Shown here: positions 1 through 7,300 of the stretch, piece by piece
Layout: each line of letters begins with the position of its first letter
How positions within the stretch are numbered: the stretch's first letter is position 1
IMG/VR virus record: IMGVR_UViG_3300049847_000287
Span: 1-42,351 of that record
Strand: one strand, 5' to 3'
From: a virus
DNA length: 42,351 nt
Program-made: the position numbers and the translations under genes
Notes under the pieces: model-generated
What the model saw: the letters and a program-made list of their open reading frames with translations, nothing else
The model's database searches: none
Told to the model about the DNA's origin: nothing

Positions 1-153
1 CTGCGCCAACGGCTGTTTTGCGCGCGCTGCGTCAGCCACTTTCACCCGAGCGTCAGAGCACTGTTCTGCGCTCAAGTGCCATTCAACAGTTTGAATTGCG
101 CGTGCCCCGTTGTGGTCGAAGGCCAGGGTCGTGACGACGAGCGCCCAAATCAC
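1..153 (-). CDS. Partial small protein at the end of the lysis cassette (runs off the left edge)
   Basis: An open frame starts at a GTG at 153, whose last two bases are the first two of the upstream gene's TGA (GTGA overlap), and stays open for 51 codons to base 1, so the 3' end is missing. The first ~12 residues (MIWALVVTTLAF) are hydrophobic, like a short signal peptide or anchor; the rest is polar with one Cys. Small exported proteins of this kind are common after the endolysin and holin of phage lysis cassettes, and a spanin component is possible, but no Rz coiled coil or Rz1 lipobox can be seen in the visible part. The coupling supports translation; the function is unknown. Confidence 0.5.
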   Translation of the reverse strand, partial: MIWALVVTTLAFDHNGARAIQTVEWHLSAEQCSDARVKVADAARAKQPLAQ

Positions 154-350
154 AGCACACCCACCCACTTCAGGAGCGGCAGCCCAAACCGGTCAGCGAT
201 GACCGCCACCACCACACACAGACCTGCTGTTTGCGGATCGGCTTTAATCGCCTTGAGGCGGTCGCCCCACCACGGTTTTTCGCGGGCGAACTCTTTCCGT
301 AGCCGCTCGGCCTGCGCATCAAGAGCCGCTTGAAATTCTTCGTTGGTCAT
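150..350 (-). CDS. Small membrane protein of the lysis cassette (possible holin)
   Basis: This is a 66-aa protein with a charged N-terminal helix (about residues 1-35, rich in E, K and R) followed by a hydrophobic segment (about 42-64, AGLCVVVAVIADRFGLPLLK) that could cross the membrane once. It begins at an ATG overlapping the endolysin stop by 4 nt (ATGA) and its own stop overlaps the next GTG. Position next to a GH19 endolysin and the N-out charged/C-terminal hydrophobic layout suggest a holin or antiholin partner, but the family was not recognised and the single segment is only moderately hydrophobic. Confidence 0.6.
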   Translation of the reverse strand: MTNEEFQAALDAQAERLRKEFAREKPWWGDRLKAIKADPQTAGLCVVVAVIADRFGLPLLKWVGVL

Positions 351-985
351 GGCTCAGCTCCTAAGTATTGAAGGGCAATATCGAGATATTTGGCGACTTC
401 ACCAAGGCCGTTGTAGCCACCATTGATGACTCGGCGGACTTCGTTCCATTTGCCCTCTACAGCCAGCTCGTTACAGCCGTTGGCCCGCCAAAACCGACAC
501 GCTGAAACAACCGCGCCATCAGGCTCAAGCAGGATGTCCGGCTCGCTCACAACGTCAACGCCCCAATCGTTTGCCAGCGCTGCGTAGTTGTCTTTGAATG
601 TCGTCTGAATCAGCCCGCGCCCGCGAAACGTCCAGCCGTCACCGCTGTTCTCATCACCATTGCCGCCCCGATTGGCATACACCACGTTGGCAATTTCTAT
701 TGGCTTCCGATGAAGCCGCAATGCCAGCGCATTCGGTGGGCCACCTCGTTTCCCGGTTGAGCTGAAGCGATTCCACGTGTTCGCCAGCCCTTGTGCTGAG
801 TAGTTCAGATTTTCAATAACTGCACTGAATTGAGCGCTTTCATGCGCACAGTTCGCAAGGAACGCAGCAACTTCACGAGGCTCATCGATCCCCCATGCCG
901 GGCACGCTTCTGCGAGCAATGGCGCATACAAAGCTGAAGCGCTTTGTGTCGCGCCCAGCGCTCGCAGAAAGTCGGTGTCGATCAC
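347..985 (-). CDS. Phage endolysin, glycoside hydrolase family 19 (chitinase/lysozyme-like)
   Basis: This 212-aa protein is a single-domain peptidoglycan hydrolase that cleaves the glycan backbone at the end of infection. The GH19 signature is clear: FLANCAHESAQF near residues 42-53, with the HES glutamate (E49) as likely catalytic acid, then a second acidic residue in IENLNYS (E58), the substrate-binding stretch GWTFRGRGLIQTT in the middle, and INGGYNG near the C-terminus. There is no signal peptide or cell-wall-binding repeat, so release needs a holin; two small membrane proteins flank it. Length matches phage GH19 endolysins of Gram-negative hosts. Confidence 0.93.
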   Translation of the reverse strand: MIDTDFLRALGATQSASALYAPLLAEACPAWGIDEPREVAAFLANCAHESAQFSAVIENLNYSAQGLANTWNRFSSTGKRGGPPNALALRLHRKPIEIANVVYANRGGNGDENSGDGWTFRGRGLIQTTFKDNYAALANDWGVDVVSEPDILLEPDGAVVSACRFWRANGCNELAVEGKWNEVRRVINGGYNGLGEVAKYLDIALQYLGAEP

Positions 986-988
986 AGG

Positions 989-1522
989 TTAGTCAAATTT
1001 TCCGGCATTGCCAGTGCCATTAATTGTTGGCTGCGCCAGCGGAGTGACCCCGCGTGACGCTGGTTTTTCAGCAAGCGAACCGCTGCTACGCAACTCGCGC
1101 AGCGCTTGAAGGAATCCGCTCGCTGTATCTTCCGGCGCGCGTATGGCGCGGTCGCGAAAATTCAAGATGATTGAAAACAAAGCCCATGACAAAGCGCCGA
1201 TTACTGCTGCGGTGAACCCGACCAGCATATCGGCCTCAAATGGCGTGTAGTCGACAAGGCTGAACGAGTCAGAAAACTTGTCTGCCGACCTGATCAAAAG
1301 CGGGGCCAGCGGAATCGAGAATCCAAAAGCTACCACCAGCATCAGGAACATTTCAATGCGTGATTTCGGCAACCGAAGGCACATGACAATCGCCGCCCCA
1401 ATGCCACCACCGACCGCAACAGCCACCGGCGAGACGGCTGCCGCTGCCACGCCTTTTGCTGCGGCCACCCCCGCGGCTGCGCCGGTCATCGTTGGTTCTG
1501 GCATAAAGTTTGTCCTGTCCAT
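989..1522 (-). CDS. Multi-span membrane protein, holin candidate
   Basis: This 177-aa protein has an Ala/Gly-rich N-terminal region (about 13-50) that could form a membrane helix, a second hydrophobic segment (about 56-78, around MFLMLVVAFGFSIPLAPLLI) and a third (about 98-120, around GFTAAVIGALSWALFSIIL), then a polar C-terminal tail of ~55 residues. Three segments with a charged cytoplasmic tail, directly upstream of the endolysin with a 3-nt gap, fit a class I-like holin. The tail is longer than usual. ATG at 1522 is taken as the start; ATG at 1504, preceded by AGGA, is equally possible. Confidence 0.6.
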   Translation of the reverse strand: MDRTNFMPEPTMTGAAAGVAAAKGVAAAAVSPVAVAVGGGIGAAIVMCLRLPKSRIEMFLMLVVAFGFSIPLAPLLIRSADKFSDSFSLVDYTPFEADMLVGFTAAVIGALSWALFSIILNFRDRAIRAPEDTASGFLQALRELRSSGSLAEKPASRGVTPLAQPTINGTGNAGKFD

Positions 1523-1528
1523 AATCCG

Positions 1529-2143
1529 TTAGTAGGTTTGGTATCCGGCGCGCATACTGATCAGCTCATACGCGCCGTTTTGTCCGGGCGAATATGGAAT
1601 GACAAACAGCCCACGCGCATGCGCTCCATGCCGCCCATTCCATGATCGAGTCGCTTCACTGAGCAGTAGTCCAGCCTCATCGAAAAGCGCGTAGTGAACG
1701 ACCCCACTCTGGCTGACAGACAGCATGACTCGATATGTCAGGTTGCGATCAAGCGGGCCAAAGGCCGTCGGGCAGTCAAGGGTTTTTCCGGGGATTTCAG
1801 CGCCGTAACTTTCGAAGTTGACGGCAATGCCCTTGTCAAGGCACTCGCCAGATTCGCCAACTACAAAGCCATCGGCAACGGGTACCAGCCCCGAATCGAA
1901 GTAGCGATACAGATCACCCAGCCCGATAGCCAGGTGCGCGCTATTTTTCGCGTCGAAACCATCAAGCCTGAAACGAAACTCTAACCAGTGAGTACCGCGT
2001 GATGGAATCTCACGCATGGCGATCAAGTAACCAGTCTGCACTTTCTGAATCCGGAAAAATTCGACTGGTTGCGACTGGATAGCGCCGCTGAGATTGGCGC
2101 TACACGTCAAGACGAACAGCGCGACAAGAATGATCATCTTCAT
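1529..2143 (-). CDS. Exported protein with signal peptide, possibly a lectin-like fold
   Basis: The chosen start (ATG 2143) overlaps the upstream stop by 4 nt and gives a clean N-terminus of 204 aa: KMK-type positive start, hydrophobic core (IILVALFVLTC) and a small-residue region (SANLSGA) suitable for signal peptidase cleavage. A Cys at the end of the core raises the possibility of a lipoprotein, but no canonical lipobox is present. The mature part is beta-rich in appearance (alternating hydrophobics, e.g. HWLEFRFRLDGF and YRVMLSVSQSGVVHYALFDE), reminiscent of concanavalin/LamG-like sheets; this is a guess. An exported protein between fibre and lysis genes is unusual for a virion component. 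Confidence 0.65.
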   Translation of the reverse strand: MKMIILVALFVLTCSANLSGAIQSQPVEFFRIQKVQTGYLIAMREIPSRGTHWLEFRFRLDGFDAKNSAHLAIGLGDLYRYFDSGLVPVADGFVVGESGECLDKGIAVNFESYGAEIPGKTLDCPTAFGPLDRNLTYRVMLSVSQSGVVHYALFDEAGLLLSEATRSWNGRHGAHARGLFVIPYSPGQNGAYELISMRAGYQTY

Positions 2144-3408
2144 ACGAAAACAACCTCCTGACACGCCGTCCCGCAGACCATGTGTGTCGCGGATGACGCG
2201 CCCGCCTCCAACTTGATAGCGGCAGAGTACGGTGCAGTTACAGCAACCGGCCCGTAGCTGAATACATTTGTGCCACCACTGCTACCGGTGGTGAGCAGGT
2301 TATTCACTACCCCGTAACTATTTGCCGCGCAGCTCGCGCTTCCACCAAATGATGCGCCGCCGAAAGAAAGCGTGAATGGGACGTTGGTCGCTCCCGATGG
2401 AGCGGCGACAGTGAAAGAGTAATCCGCACCTGTTTGTGTGACATTGAGCGTCAGACAAGTATTGCCCGTGACCGTTACCGGCGTCGGATTGCAAATAGTC
2501 ACTGGATTCGAACCGGCAGGAACAAAGCCCCAATCGGTGCTATATGACGACGATTGACCGGTAGCGGTCGAGAACGTGAACACGCCACCAACAGGAATCG
2601 TCAAGACCGGGCTGGTCGTGTTTACGGTTCCGGTGCCGACCAATTGGAAGGTTTGTCCAACAGGCCCGGTAAGCGAAACCTCAAGCAGTTGATCGGCAGC
2701 ATTGAAGTTGGTAAACGACGCTGGCGTGTAAGCGCTGCTGCCTTGCAACACGCGCACAGACTGCGTAGCGCAGCTTGTTGCCGATACCGCAACCCGATGT
2801 GTGATCGAGCACGGGGGACACGTTGCGCTGCCGCTGCCGGTAAACGTAATCGAATACGTGCCGGATATTGTCGGCGTTCCAGACGCGGTTGCTGACGACG
2901 TTCCCGACGCCACAGAAACGCCCGGCATTGTGCTTGTTCCAGTGACGACAGTTGTCCCGATGAAATCTTGGGTAAACGAGAACGGAATTCCAACCATCGC
3001 GGTCGCAGTGCCGGTAACCGTACCGCCGCACGAATAATTTGTCGGAACCGGCGAGAATGTGTCCGCGAGACTCGGGCAGCCAGGCGCAGGCGCGGGAGGA
3101 GGCGGCGGAACAGGCGGCGGCGGGGGCGGCGCGGTGCCCGCACAATTCCAGTTGACAGTTACCGGAACGACGGTGCAACCACTTGCGCACCCTGATATTT
3201 GGGGCGTCAGCACATATTGATGCGTTGCAGTGGCGCTGGCAGTGGTGTCCTGATAAACGCCCGACGCTGCGCCTGACGCGTTCGTGTTGACCACAAACGA
3301 GCCGACGTTGATCCCATCGCGCACCACCAGCACTGTCAAAGCGCAGTTTGCGATAGGCGACGATCCGGCGAGCTGTCCGAATGTCCAATTGATGTTGGCG
3401 GTTGTCAT
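2140..3408 (-). CDS. Cys-rich tail fibre or adhesin-like protein with polyproline hinge
   Basis: A 422-aa Ser/Thr/Gly/Val-rich beta protein with 14 cysteines (about 3%). Residues ~1-90 form one domain, then comes a polyproline/alanine hinge (about 93-110, encoded near 3078-3131), then several Ig-like or putative-Ig repeats, including a GVSVASGTSSATASGTPT stretch typical of cadherin-like putative Ig domains, where an extra-domain carries CPPC. There is no enzymatic motif. It follows another Cys-rich protein with a 7-nt gap and is the last virion-like gene before lysis, the position expected for a receptor-binding fibre. The receptor cannot be inferred. Confidence 0.65.
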   Translation of the reverse strand: MTTANINWTFGQLAGSSPIANCALTVLVVRDGINVGSFVVNTNASGAASGVYQDTTASATATHQYVLTPQISGCASGCTVVPVTVNWNCAGTAPPPPPPVPPPPPAPAPGCPSLADTFSPVPTNYSCGGTVTGTATAMVGIPFSFTQDFIGTTVVTGTSTMPGVSVASGTSSATASGTPTISGTYSITFTGSGSATCPPCSITHRVAVSATSCATQSVRVLQGSSAYTPASFTNFNAADQLLEVSLTGPVGQTFQLVGTGTVNTTSPVLTIPVGGVFTFSTATGQSSSYSTDWGFVPAGSNPVTICNPTPVTVTGNTCLTLNVTQTGADYSFTVAAPSGATNVPFTLSFGGASFGGSASCAANSYGVVNNLLTTGSSGGTNVFSYGPVAVTAPYSAAIKLEAGASSATHMVCGTACQEVVFV

Positions 3409-3415
3409 ATCTTCC

Positions 3416-5053
3416 CTACGGGCAACGCGTTAGAACAACGCTGCCCAGCTTGAATCGATACTTGGTTGACGCATTGAATGACCACGATGCAATGCCAGTC
3501 ACAGCAAGTGACACGCTGCCGCATCCACCGAACGACCAAAGCTGCCCGCTGGCGGGAACCGATGTCGGGCCATTTAGCAGCGTCCACGTAGCGCCGTTGT
3601 CAATCGATTGCTCAACGGTGTACGAGGCCCCAGCATTGGACGTTGCCGTCAATACAGGGACGGAACCACCGCCGTCACACGCGCCAAGCGCGATGCAAGA
3701 TGCCCCTACGTTTGGAGGCGGCGCAGGCGGCACCGATGTCGTCGTACAGGTGCCAGCGGTAGCGGTCAGTATTCCGCCGCACGTGTTTGTCGTTCCGGCA
3801 AACACATCGAAATCGATTCGCGCAGGGGAAACGGTGCACCCTGCACAACTACCGCTTCTCGAAAATGGACGGTAGTTAAAGTCTCGACCAATAACCGCCG
3901 CCGGGAAAAGTAGACCGCCTGCCGGGGAGTAAACCGGAGCCGATGCGGTAAGCGTGAAGTCACCAAAATCGAGCAGCGTATTCCCCTCGTACAGCTTGAA
4001 CAGCACCGAACAGTCTCCGGTTGCCCCCATCAGCGTGTACGTTTGCGGCGACGAGACGCCAGCCGTGAACTGATGAGCAGCCATCGACCAAGTGACGGCG
4101 CACCCGCTTTGTGGTAACACGATTCGTTTTTGCGACGGGACGCTCGGAGAGCATGCGCTTAAGCAGTTTTGTTGCTGCGCAGACGGCTTGAACACTAAAA
4201 CCGAACCGGCATCAGCGGCGTCTGCCGTGTAGACAAATCCGCCGGGCTTGACGTTAATTTGTAATTGCGTGAGCGGAACAATTCCCGGCACCATGTAGGG
4301 TGTTGTTCCATCCGACTCAAACACATCAAGCGACAGCGTTGTATCAGCGGGACAGCTTGTCGGCGGCGTGAACCCAACGGTTACCGATCCGCCCACAGTG
4401 ATGAGCGACGGCGTAATCGACCACTCGTAAACGCATTGAGCGTTACACAAATCCGGGCGATAACAATCATCAACGATAACCAGTTGCCCGACCACCTGGA
4501 TCGCAACACAACCAGTTTTATCGACCAATTCAATCGTTACCGGGAACCCAGTTGTCCGCTCCGGAGATTCAGAAAAAAGGCACAGGCGGCTGCCGATCAA
4601 GGCCACATCGAACCCGTCCGGGATCATGTAATCGCCGACAGCAAAAGCCGTCGATGGAATCGTGATGCACGCGTTGTACTTGTCTCGTACGTTACCGGGC
4701 GGCAATGTCCACGCCAGATCAGTCGTCGGCGAACAGCCTACGGGAGGCGTCGTCGACTCAGCAAGTGCAAGGGTCGTTAGCTTCCCATCGACACAGGCAT
4801 CTGCGGCAAAAGTTCTCGGTATCGTACCGTTGACGCCGCGCGCCAGAATGGTCACTACGCCAGCAACACAGGCACCGACTTTTATTTCTTCAGAAATGCC
4901 ACCAGATCGAATCGTGAGATACGTATGATCGGTCGCCACGATTGACGCGCATATCAGCGAGGCCGTCGCCGCATCAACGGGTAAGGTAGTCGCCGTCTGC
5001 GTTAGCAGCGCGACAAGCTTGGTTTCAAGCGTTGTGAGCGGTACATAGGCCAT
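3416..5053 (-). CDS. Large Cys-rich tail fibre/appendage protein
   Basis: A 545-aa protein starting at ATG 5053 (an in-frame TTG lies two codons upstream). It is rich in Thr, Val, Gly and Pro with 23 cysteines (about 4%), often in C-x2-5-C pairs such as CNAQC, CLSAC, CAGC and CIALGAC, which suggests disulfides or metal sites in an extended surface protein. A Pro-rich linker (PPAPPP, near residue 445) separates the C-terminal ~100 residues, which resemble the end domain of a fibre (LTATSNAGASYTVEQSIDNG). No family was recognised. The start codon has no convincing Shine-Dalgarno and sits at the predicted transcription start of a late promoter. Confidence 0.6.
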   Translation of the reverse strand: MAYVPLTTLETKLVALLTQTATTLPVDAATASLICASIVATDHTYLTIRSGGISEEIKVGACVAGVVTILARGVNGTIPRTFAADACVDGKLTTLALAESTTPPVGCSPTTDLAWTLPPGNVRDKYNACITIPSTAFAVGDYMIPDGFDVALIGSRLCLFSESPERTTGFPVTIELVDKTGCVAIQVVGQLVIVDDCYRPDLCNAQCVYEWSITPSLITVGGSVTVGFTPPTSCPADTTLSLDVFESDGTTPYMVPGIVPLTQLQINVKPGGFVYTADAADAGSVLVFKPSAQQQNCLSACSPSVPSQKRIVLPQSGCAVTWSMAAHQFTAGVSSPQTYTLMGATGDCSVLFKLYEGNTLLDFGDFTLTASAPVYSPAGGLLFPAAVIGRDFNYRPFSRSGSCAGCTVSPARIDFDVFAGTTNTCGGILTATAGTCTTTSVPPAPPPNVGASCIALGACDGGGSVPVLTATSNAGASYTVEQSIDNGATWTLLNGPTSVPASGQLWSFGGCGSVSLAVTGIASWSFNASTKYRFKLGSVVLTRCP

Positions 5054-5059
5054 GCTCAA

Positions 5060-5090
5060 ATTGTCTGCATGCAGCCATTGGCACGGTACG
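5060..5090 (-). promoter_or_regulatory. Predicted late promoter, copy 1 (conserved GTACCGTGCCAAT element plus -10)
   Basis: On the minus strand GTACCGTGCCAAT (5089-5077) is followed, after G and 10 nt, by GACAAT (5065-5060), a -10-like hexamer. The ATG of the next gene (5053) lies 6 nt beyond. The element fills a 42-nt gap in an otherwise tightly packed operon and recurs at four other places with the same geometry. There is no -35 consensus (TTGACA), so an activator or modified polymerase is inferred. Confidence 0.55.
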
Positions 5091-5095
5091 AGGCG

Positions 5096-5731
5096 TCAGT
5101 TAATCCTGTTCCACACGGAACCATCAGACATGAACTGCTGATGCTGGCCGTAGGTTCCGAGCGCTGCGAGCGTCGTCGTAGCGGCAAAGGTGCCTGCGGT
5201 GGACTGTACGTTTCCACCAGTGCTGTTGATGGTGACAGTCCCGGTGCTGCCGGAGAAGCGCTTGATGATGTAGGCTCGGCCACCGTTAGACGCCGCCGCA
5301 GGAAGCGTGATCGTCACCGCCGTAGCGCCATTGTTACAGTTAACCATGTAATGCAGTGCAGTCAACGTCAATGATCCGGTCGGGCTGGCAAATGCGAATT
5401 TCCCTGACTGCGCACCAACCATTTGCGACCAGTTTGTTCCATCAAACATCAGCTTTGTATGCGCCGTAGGAACAAGTGCTGGCACCGGGCTTGTTGCCGA
5501 CGCCGCAACCCACAACGTCGCTGTACCCGTGTTCATTATCATGAGCATTTGACCGGCCGCAGCCGCTCCCGCTGTGGGGATAGGTATCGTTACCTGCACG
5601 CCATCGGTGGTTTGCGCGACGGCAATGGCCGACGCTACGTCTACCGTAGCGGCGGCTGTCCCAATAACGCCGTTGGCAGCGAAGTTACCAAGTACCAGCG
5701 TTGCCGCTTGCAGTGGGTCAGTGCAAATCAT
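5096..5731 (-). CDS. Tail appendage protein, module A plus fibre-like C-terminal domain
   Basis: A 211-aa protein whose N-terminal ~65 residues are a close paralogue of the neighbour upstream: NFAANGVIGTAAATVDVA here against NFAANGAIGTAAATVDIA there, followed by the same pattern of a Gln-Thr-Thr strand and a NTG turn. The C-terminal part (about 110-211) is a Gly/Thr-rich beta domain with TVTINSTGGNVQST and ends in WNRIN, as in many fibre or baseplate-hub tips. Start and stop share one base with the upstream gene. Likely a small trimeric appendage; binding partner unknown. Confidence 0.7.
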   Translation of the reverse strand: MICTDPLQAATLVLGNFAANGVIGTAAATVDVASAIAVAQTTDGVQVTIPIPTAGAAAAGQMLMIMNTGTATLWVAASATSPVPALVPTAHTKLMFDGTNWSQMVGAQSGKFAFASPTGSLTLTALHYMVNCNNGATAVTITLPAAASNGGRAYIIKRFSGSTGTVTINSTGGNVQSTAGTFAATTTLAALGTYGQHQQFMSDGSVWNRIN

Positions 5732-6273
5732 TATGCCAACGGAACGATGTCAAACGTAATATTTGCCACTACCACAGGGTTGCTGATACCGATGACGTTG
5801 GCGGTGTCTGCTGCCTTGTTTCGCTTGAACACCACTTCCGTACCAGCCGCGTTGTAGGCCCGAAAAATTACACTGCTGAATTTGCCCGCTGGCATCGCTA
5901 AATTGTGGGTCACGACCGACGCGCCAGCGACAACGGATGCGACCAGAACGGATGCGCCCATGTTGCGCAAGCCGACGCTGAGGCTCGCCCACGCAGTTCC
6001 ATCCCAACGGAAGCTCGCCATCGTTCCCGGCGTGAGCACAAGCCCACCGACGGTAATCGACTGCGTTGATGCGCCCGAGTTGATGTAGTTCAACTCAAGG
6101 CCAGCCGTCGTATCGGTAGGAGATGGAAGCGTGACCGAGATACCAGCCGTTGTCTGTGTCACCACAAACGACGACGCAATATCGACGGTTGCCGCAGCAG
6201 TGCCAATGGCACCATTGGCGGCAAAGTTGGCTTGCGCAATGGTTGCCAAGCCTATGTTGTCATTGATTTGCAT
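5731..6273 (-). CDS. Tail appendage protein, modules A and B
   Basis: A 180-aa protein with two parts. Residues ~14-90 match module A of the downstream 211-aa protein; residues ~110-180 (HNLAMPAGKFSS, then a strand with GTEVVFKR, then DTANVIGISNP) match the whole 90-aa protein encoded just upstream (HNLNLQFPFATE, GAEIAVR, ETANAVSVFVP). This indicates duplication and domain exchange within the cluster. No catalytic motif. The composition (Ala, Thr, Val, few charges) is that of virion surface proteins. The gene lies 13 nt after the previous stop. Confidence 0.7.
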   Translation of the reverse strand: MQINDNIGLATIAQANFAANGAIGTAAATVDIASSFVVTQTTAGISVTLPSPTDTTAGLELNYINSGASTQSITVGGLVLTPGTMASFRWDGTAWASLSVGLRNMGASVLVASVVAGASVVTHNLAMPAGKFSSVIFRAYNAAGTEVVFKRNKAADTANVIGISNPVVVANITFDIVPLA

Positions 6274-6286
6274 GATTTTCTTTCAG

Positions 6287-6559
6287 TTAAATAACGGTAA
6301 TCTGCGCAGAAGCGCATGCGGTTGGGACAAAAACCGATACTGCATTTGCCGTCTCCGCGCCAGGCATAACCCGGACAGCGATTTCGGCACCAGTAACGGC
6401 ATCACGGACGGCGACCTCAGTCGCGAACGGGAACTGCAAATTCAGGTTGTGCGCGATCAGTTGCAAGCCAGCCACGAGCGGTTGCACGGTACGAAACTTG
6501 ATTGCTCCACCGCCGGTTGACGAAGTTGGTGGGTGATAGCTTCCGCTGGTTGCCATCAT
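6287..6559 (-). CDS. Small virion-like protein, stand-alone module B
   Basis: A 90-aa protein that starts with two adjacent ATGs; the first shares one base with the upstream stop (TGATG). After a Ser/Thr/Gly-rich N-terminus (1-18) the remaining ~70 residues align with the C-terminal half of the adjacent 180-aa protein. It has no Cys cluster and only one Cys. It is probably a structural or decoration subunit of the tail; the exact role is unknown. Confidence 0.65.
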   Translation of the reverse strand: MMATSGSYHPPTSSTGGGAIKFRTVQPLVAGLQLIAHNLNLQFPFATEVAVRDAVTGAEIAVRVMPGAETANAVSVFVPTACASAQITVI

Positions 6560-6876
6560 CAGTCCTGCGTCAATATGCGCAGCATGCCGGTAGCTGATGC
6601 GCTGTAGGAGATGGAGGGAACGCGCACAAATACGTTGACACCGTAGTCGTAGTACGCGGTGAACGTGTCCGATTCACCCGGCAAGATCGGCTGTCCATCG
6701 ACAAGCGCTGGCGTGGTGCCCACGTTCTTGAACGTCACGGAATTGAGCCCGGCGACCGTTGCCCCTGCATTGGTTACCGTGAGCCTGGCAACAGGCCGAT
6801 TGATTACCGGAGCATCCACCGGCGTTGTGACTACGGACGGCAAACACGTACCGCGCCCAAAAGACGACGAGTCCAT
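6559..6876 (-). CDS. Small virion-like beta protein
   Basis: A 105-aa protein with alternating hydrophobic strands and a turn pattern (NVGTTPALVDGQPILPGES followed by an aromatic strand) that resembles the NxG...L.PG...F.WDG pattern of module A in the appendage proteins downstream, so it may be a distant third copy. The ATG at 6876 is preceded only weakly by a ribosome binding site. Upstream is a 79-nt gap that holds a predicted late promoter and a possible 7-codon leader (GTG 6906 to TAA) ending 6 nt before this ATG. Confidence 0.6.
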   Translation of the reverse strand: MDSSSFGRGTCLPSVVTTPVDAPVINRPVARLTVTNAGATVAGLNSVTFKNVGTTPALVDGQPILPGESDTFTAYYDYGVNVFVRVPSISYSASATGMLRILTQD

Positions 6877-6912
6877 GTCGCGTTACTGTGTCACACGGTT
6901 TTTCACCCTCTT

Positions 6913-6943
6913 ATTCTTTTTCACAGACCATTGGCACGGTACG
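6913..6943 (-). promoter_or_regulatory. Predicted late promoter, copy 2
   Basis: GTACCGTGCCAAT (6942-6930, minus strand), then G and 10 nt, then the -10-like AAGAAT (6918-6913). A GTG that could open a short leader peptide (8 codons including TAA, 6906-6883) lies 6 nt after the -10. This is in the gap between the 114-aa and 105-aa genes and would start the tail-appendage transcript. Confidence 0.55.
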
Positions 6944-6955
6944 GTGGGAGAGTCG

Positions 6956-7300
6956 TCAGCAGCAACCGCCCGCGTTGATGCTGATGTTGCTTACCAAGCA
7001 CTGTCGCCCGATGTCAAGGTCAAACGTTGTGCAGCACTCATCTGCGATAAGCACGGATGCGCGCCAACGACCGCGTCGCATCTTGTGAAAGTCTTCTTCA
7101 ACAATGACGCACAGCGTTCCGTTGCTCAGCGACTCATGAATGCCGTACTCCGCAGACTCAGACGATCCTACGCGCTGAAACGTAACCCTGCTATTGATCA
7201 GGTCGACTGCCACCCGAGCGCTACAACCGCGCCCCACATTGAAGCAAATCCGCTCAGGATCATCAATGATTGAAATAGGACGATTGCTCACGGTTTCCAT
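6956..7300 (-). CDS. Small Cys-rich protein following the giant gene
   Basis: A 114-aa protein with eight cysteines (7%), including a CC pair in the middle (ADECCTTFD) and a C-terminal GGCC. The predicted ATG at 7300 lies inside the last codons of the giant gene (13-nt overlap); a GTG at 7291 that overlaps the giant stop as GTGA is an alternative start (111 aa). The protein has no signal peptide or membrane segment. Its family was not recognised; the unusual Cys content matches the other virion proteins of this phage, so a structural role, perhaps disulfide or metal stabilised, is inferred. Confidence 0.6.
   Translation of the reverse strand: METVSNRPISIIDDPERICFNVGRGCSARVAVDLINSRVTFQRVGSSESAEYGIHESLSNGTLCVIVEEDFHKMRRGRWRASVLIADECCTTFDLDIGRQCLVSNISINAGGCC

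Noticed and set aside
2622-3143. An Arg-rich minus-strand open frame inside the 422-aa fibre gene
   Set aside because: Its Arg/Leu/Pro-rich composition is typical of a shadow of a GC-rich beta-protein gene, unlike the nested frames in the giant gene.
5077-5090. TTGGCACG on the plus strand resembles a sigma54 -24 element
   Set aside because: The matching -12 GC element is not conserved among the five copies and the orientation points away from the genes they precede; the minus-strand promoter reading fits better.
6481-6493. A sixth near-copy of the late element (GTACCGTGCAAC)
   Set aside because: It lies inside a coding region, differs at the 3' end and has no -10-like hexamer at the usual distance.
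6659-7273. A plus-strand open frame (204 codons) over the late-promoter region
   Set aside because: It runs through two minus-strand genes and their promoter and shows no domain or ribosome site.
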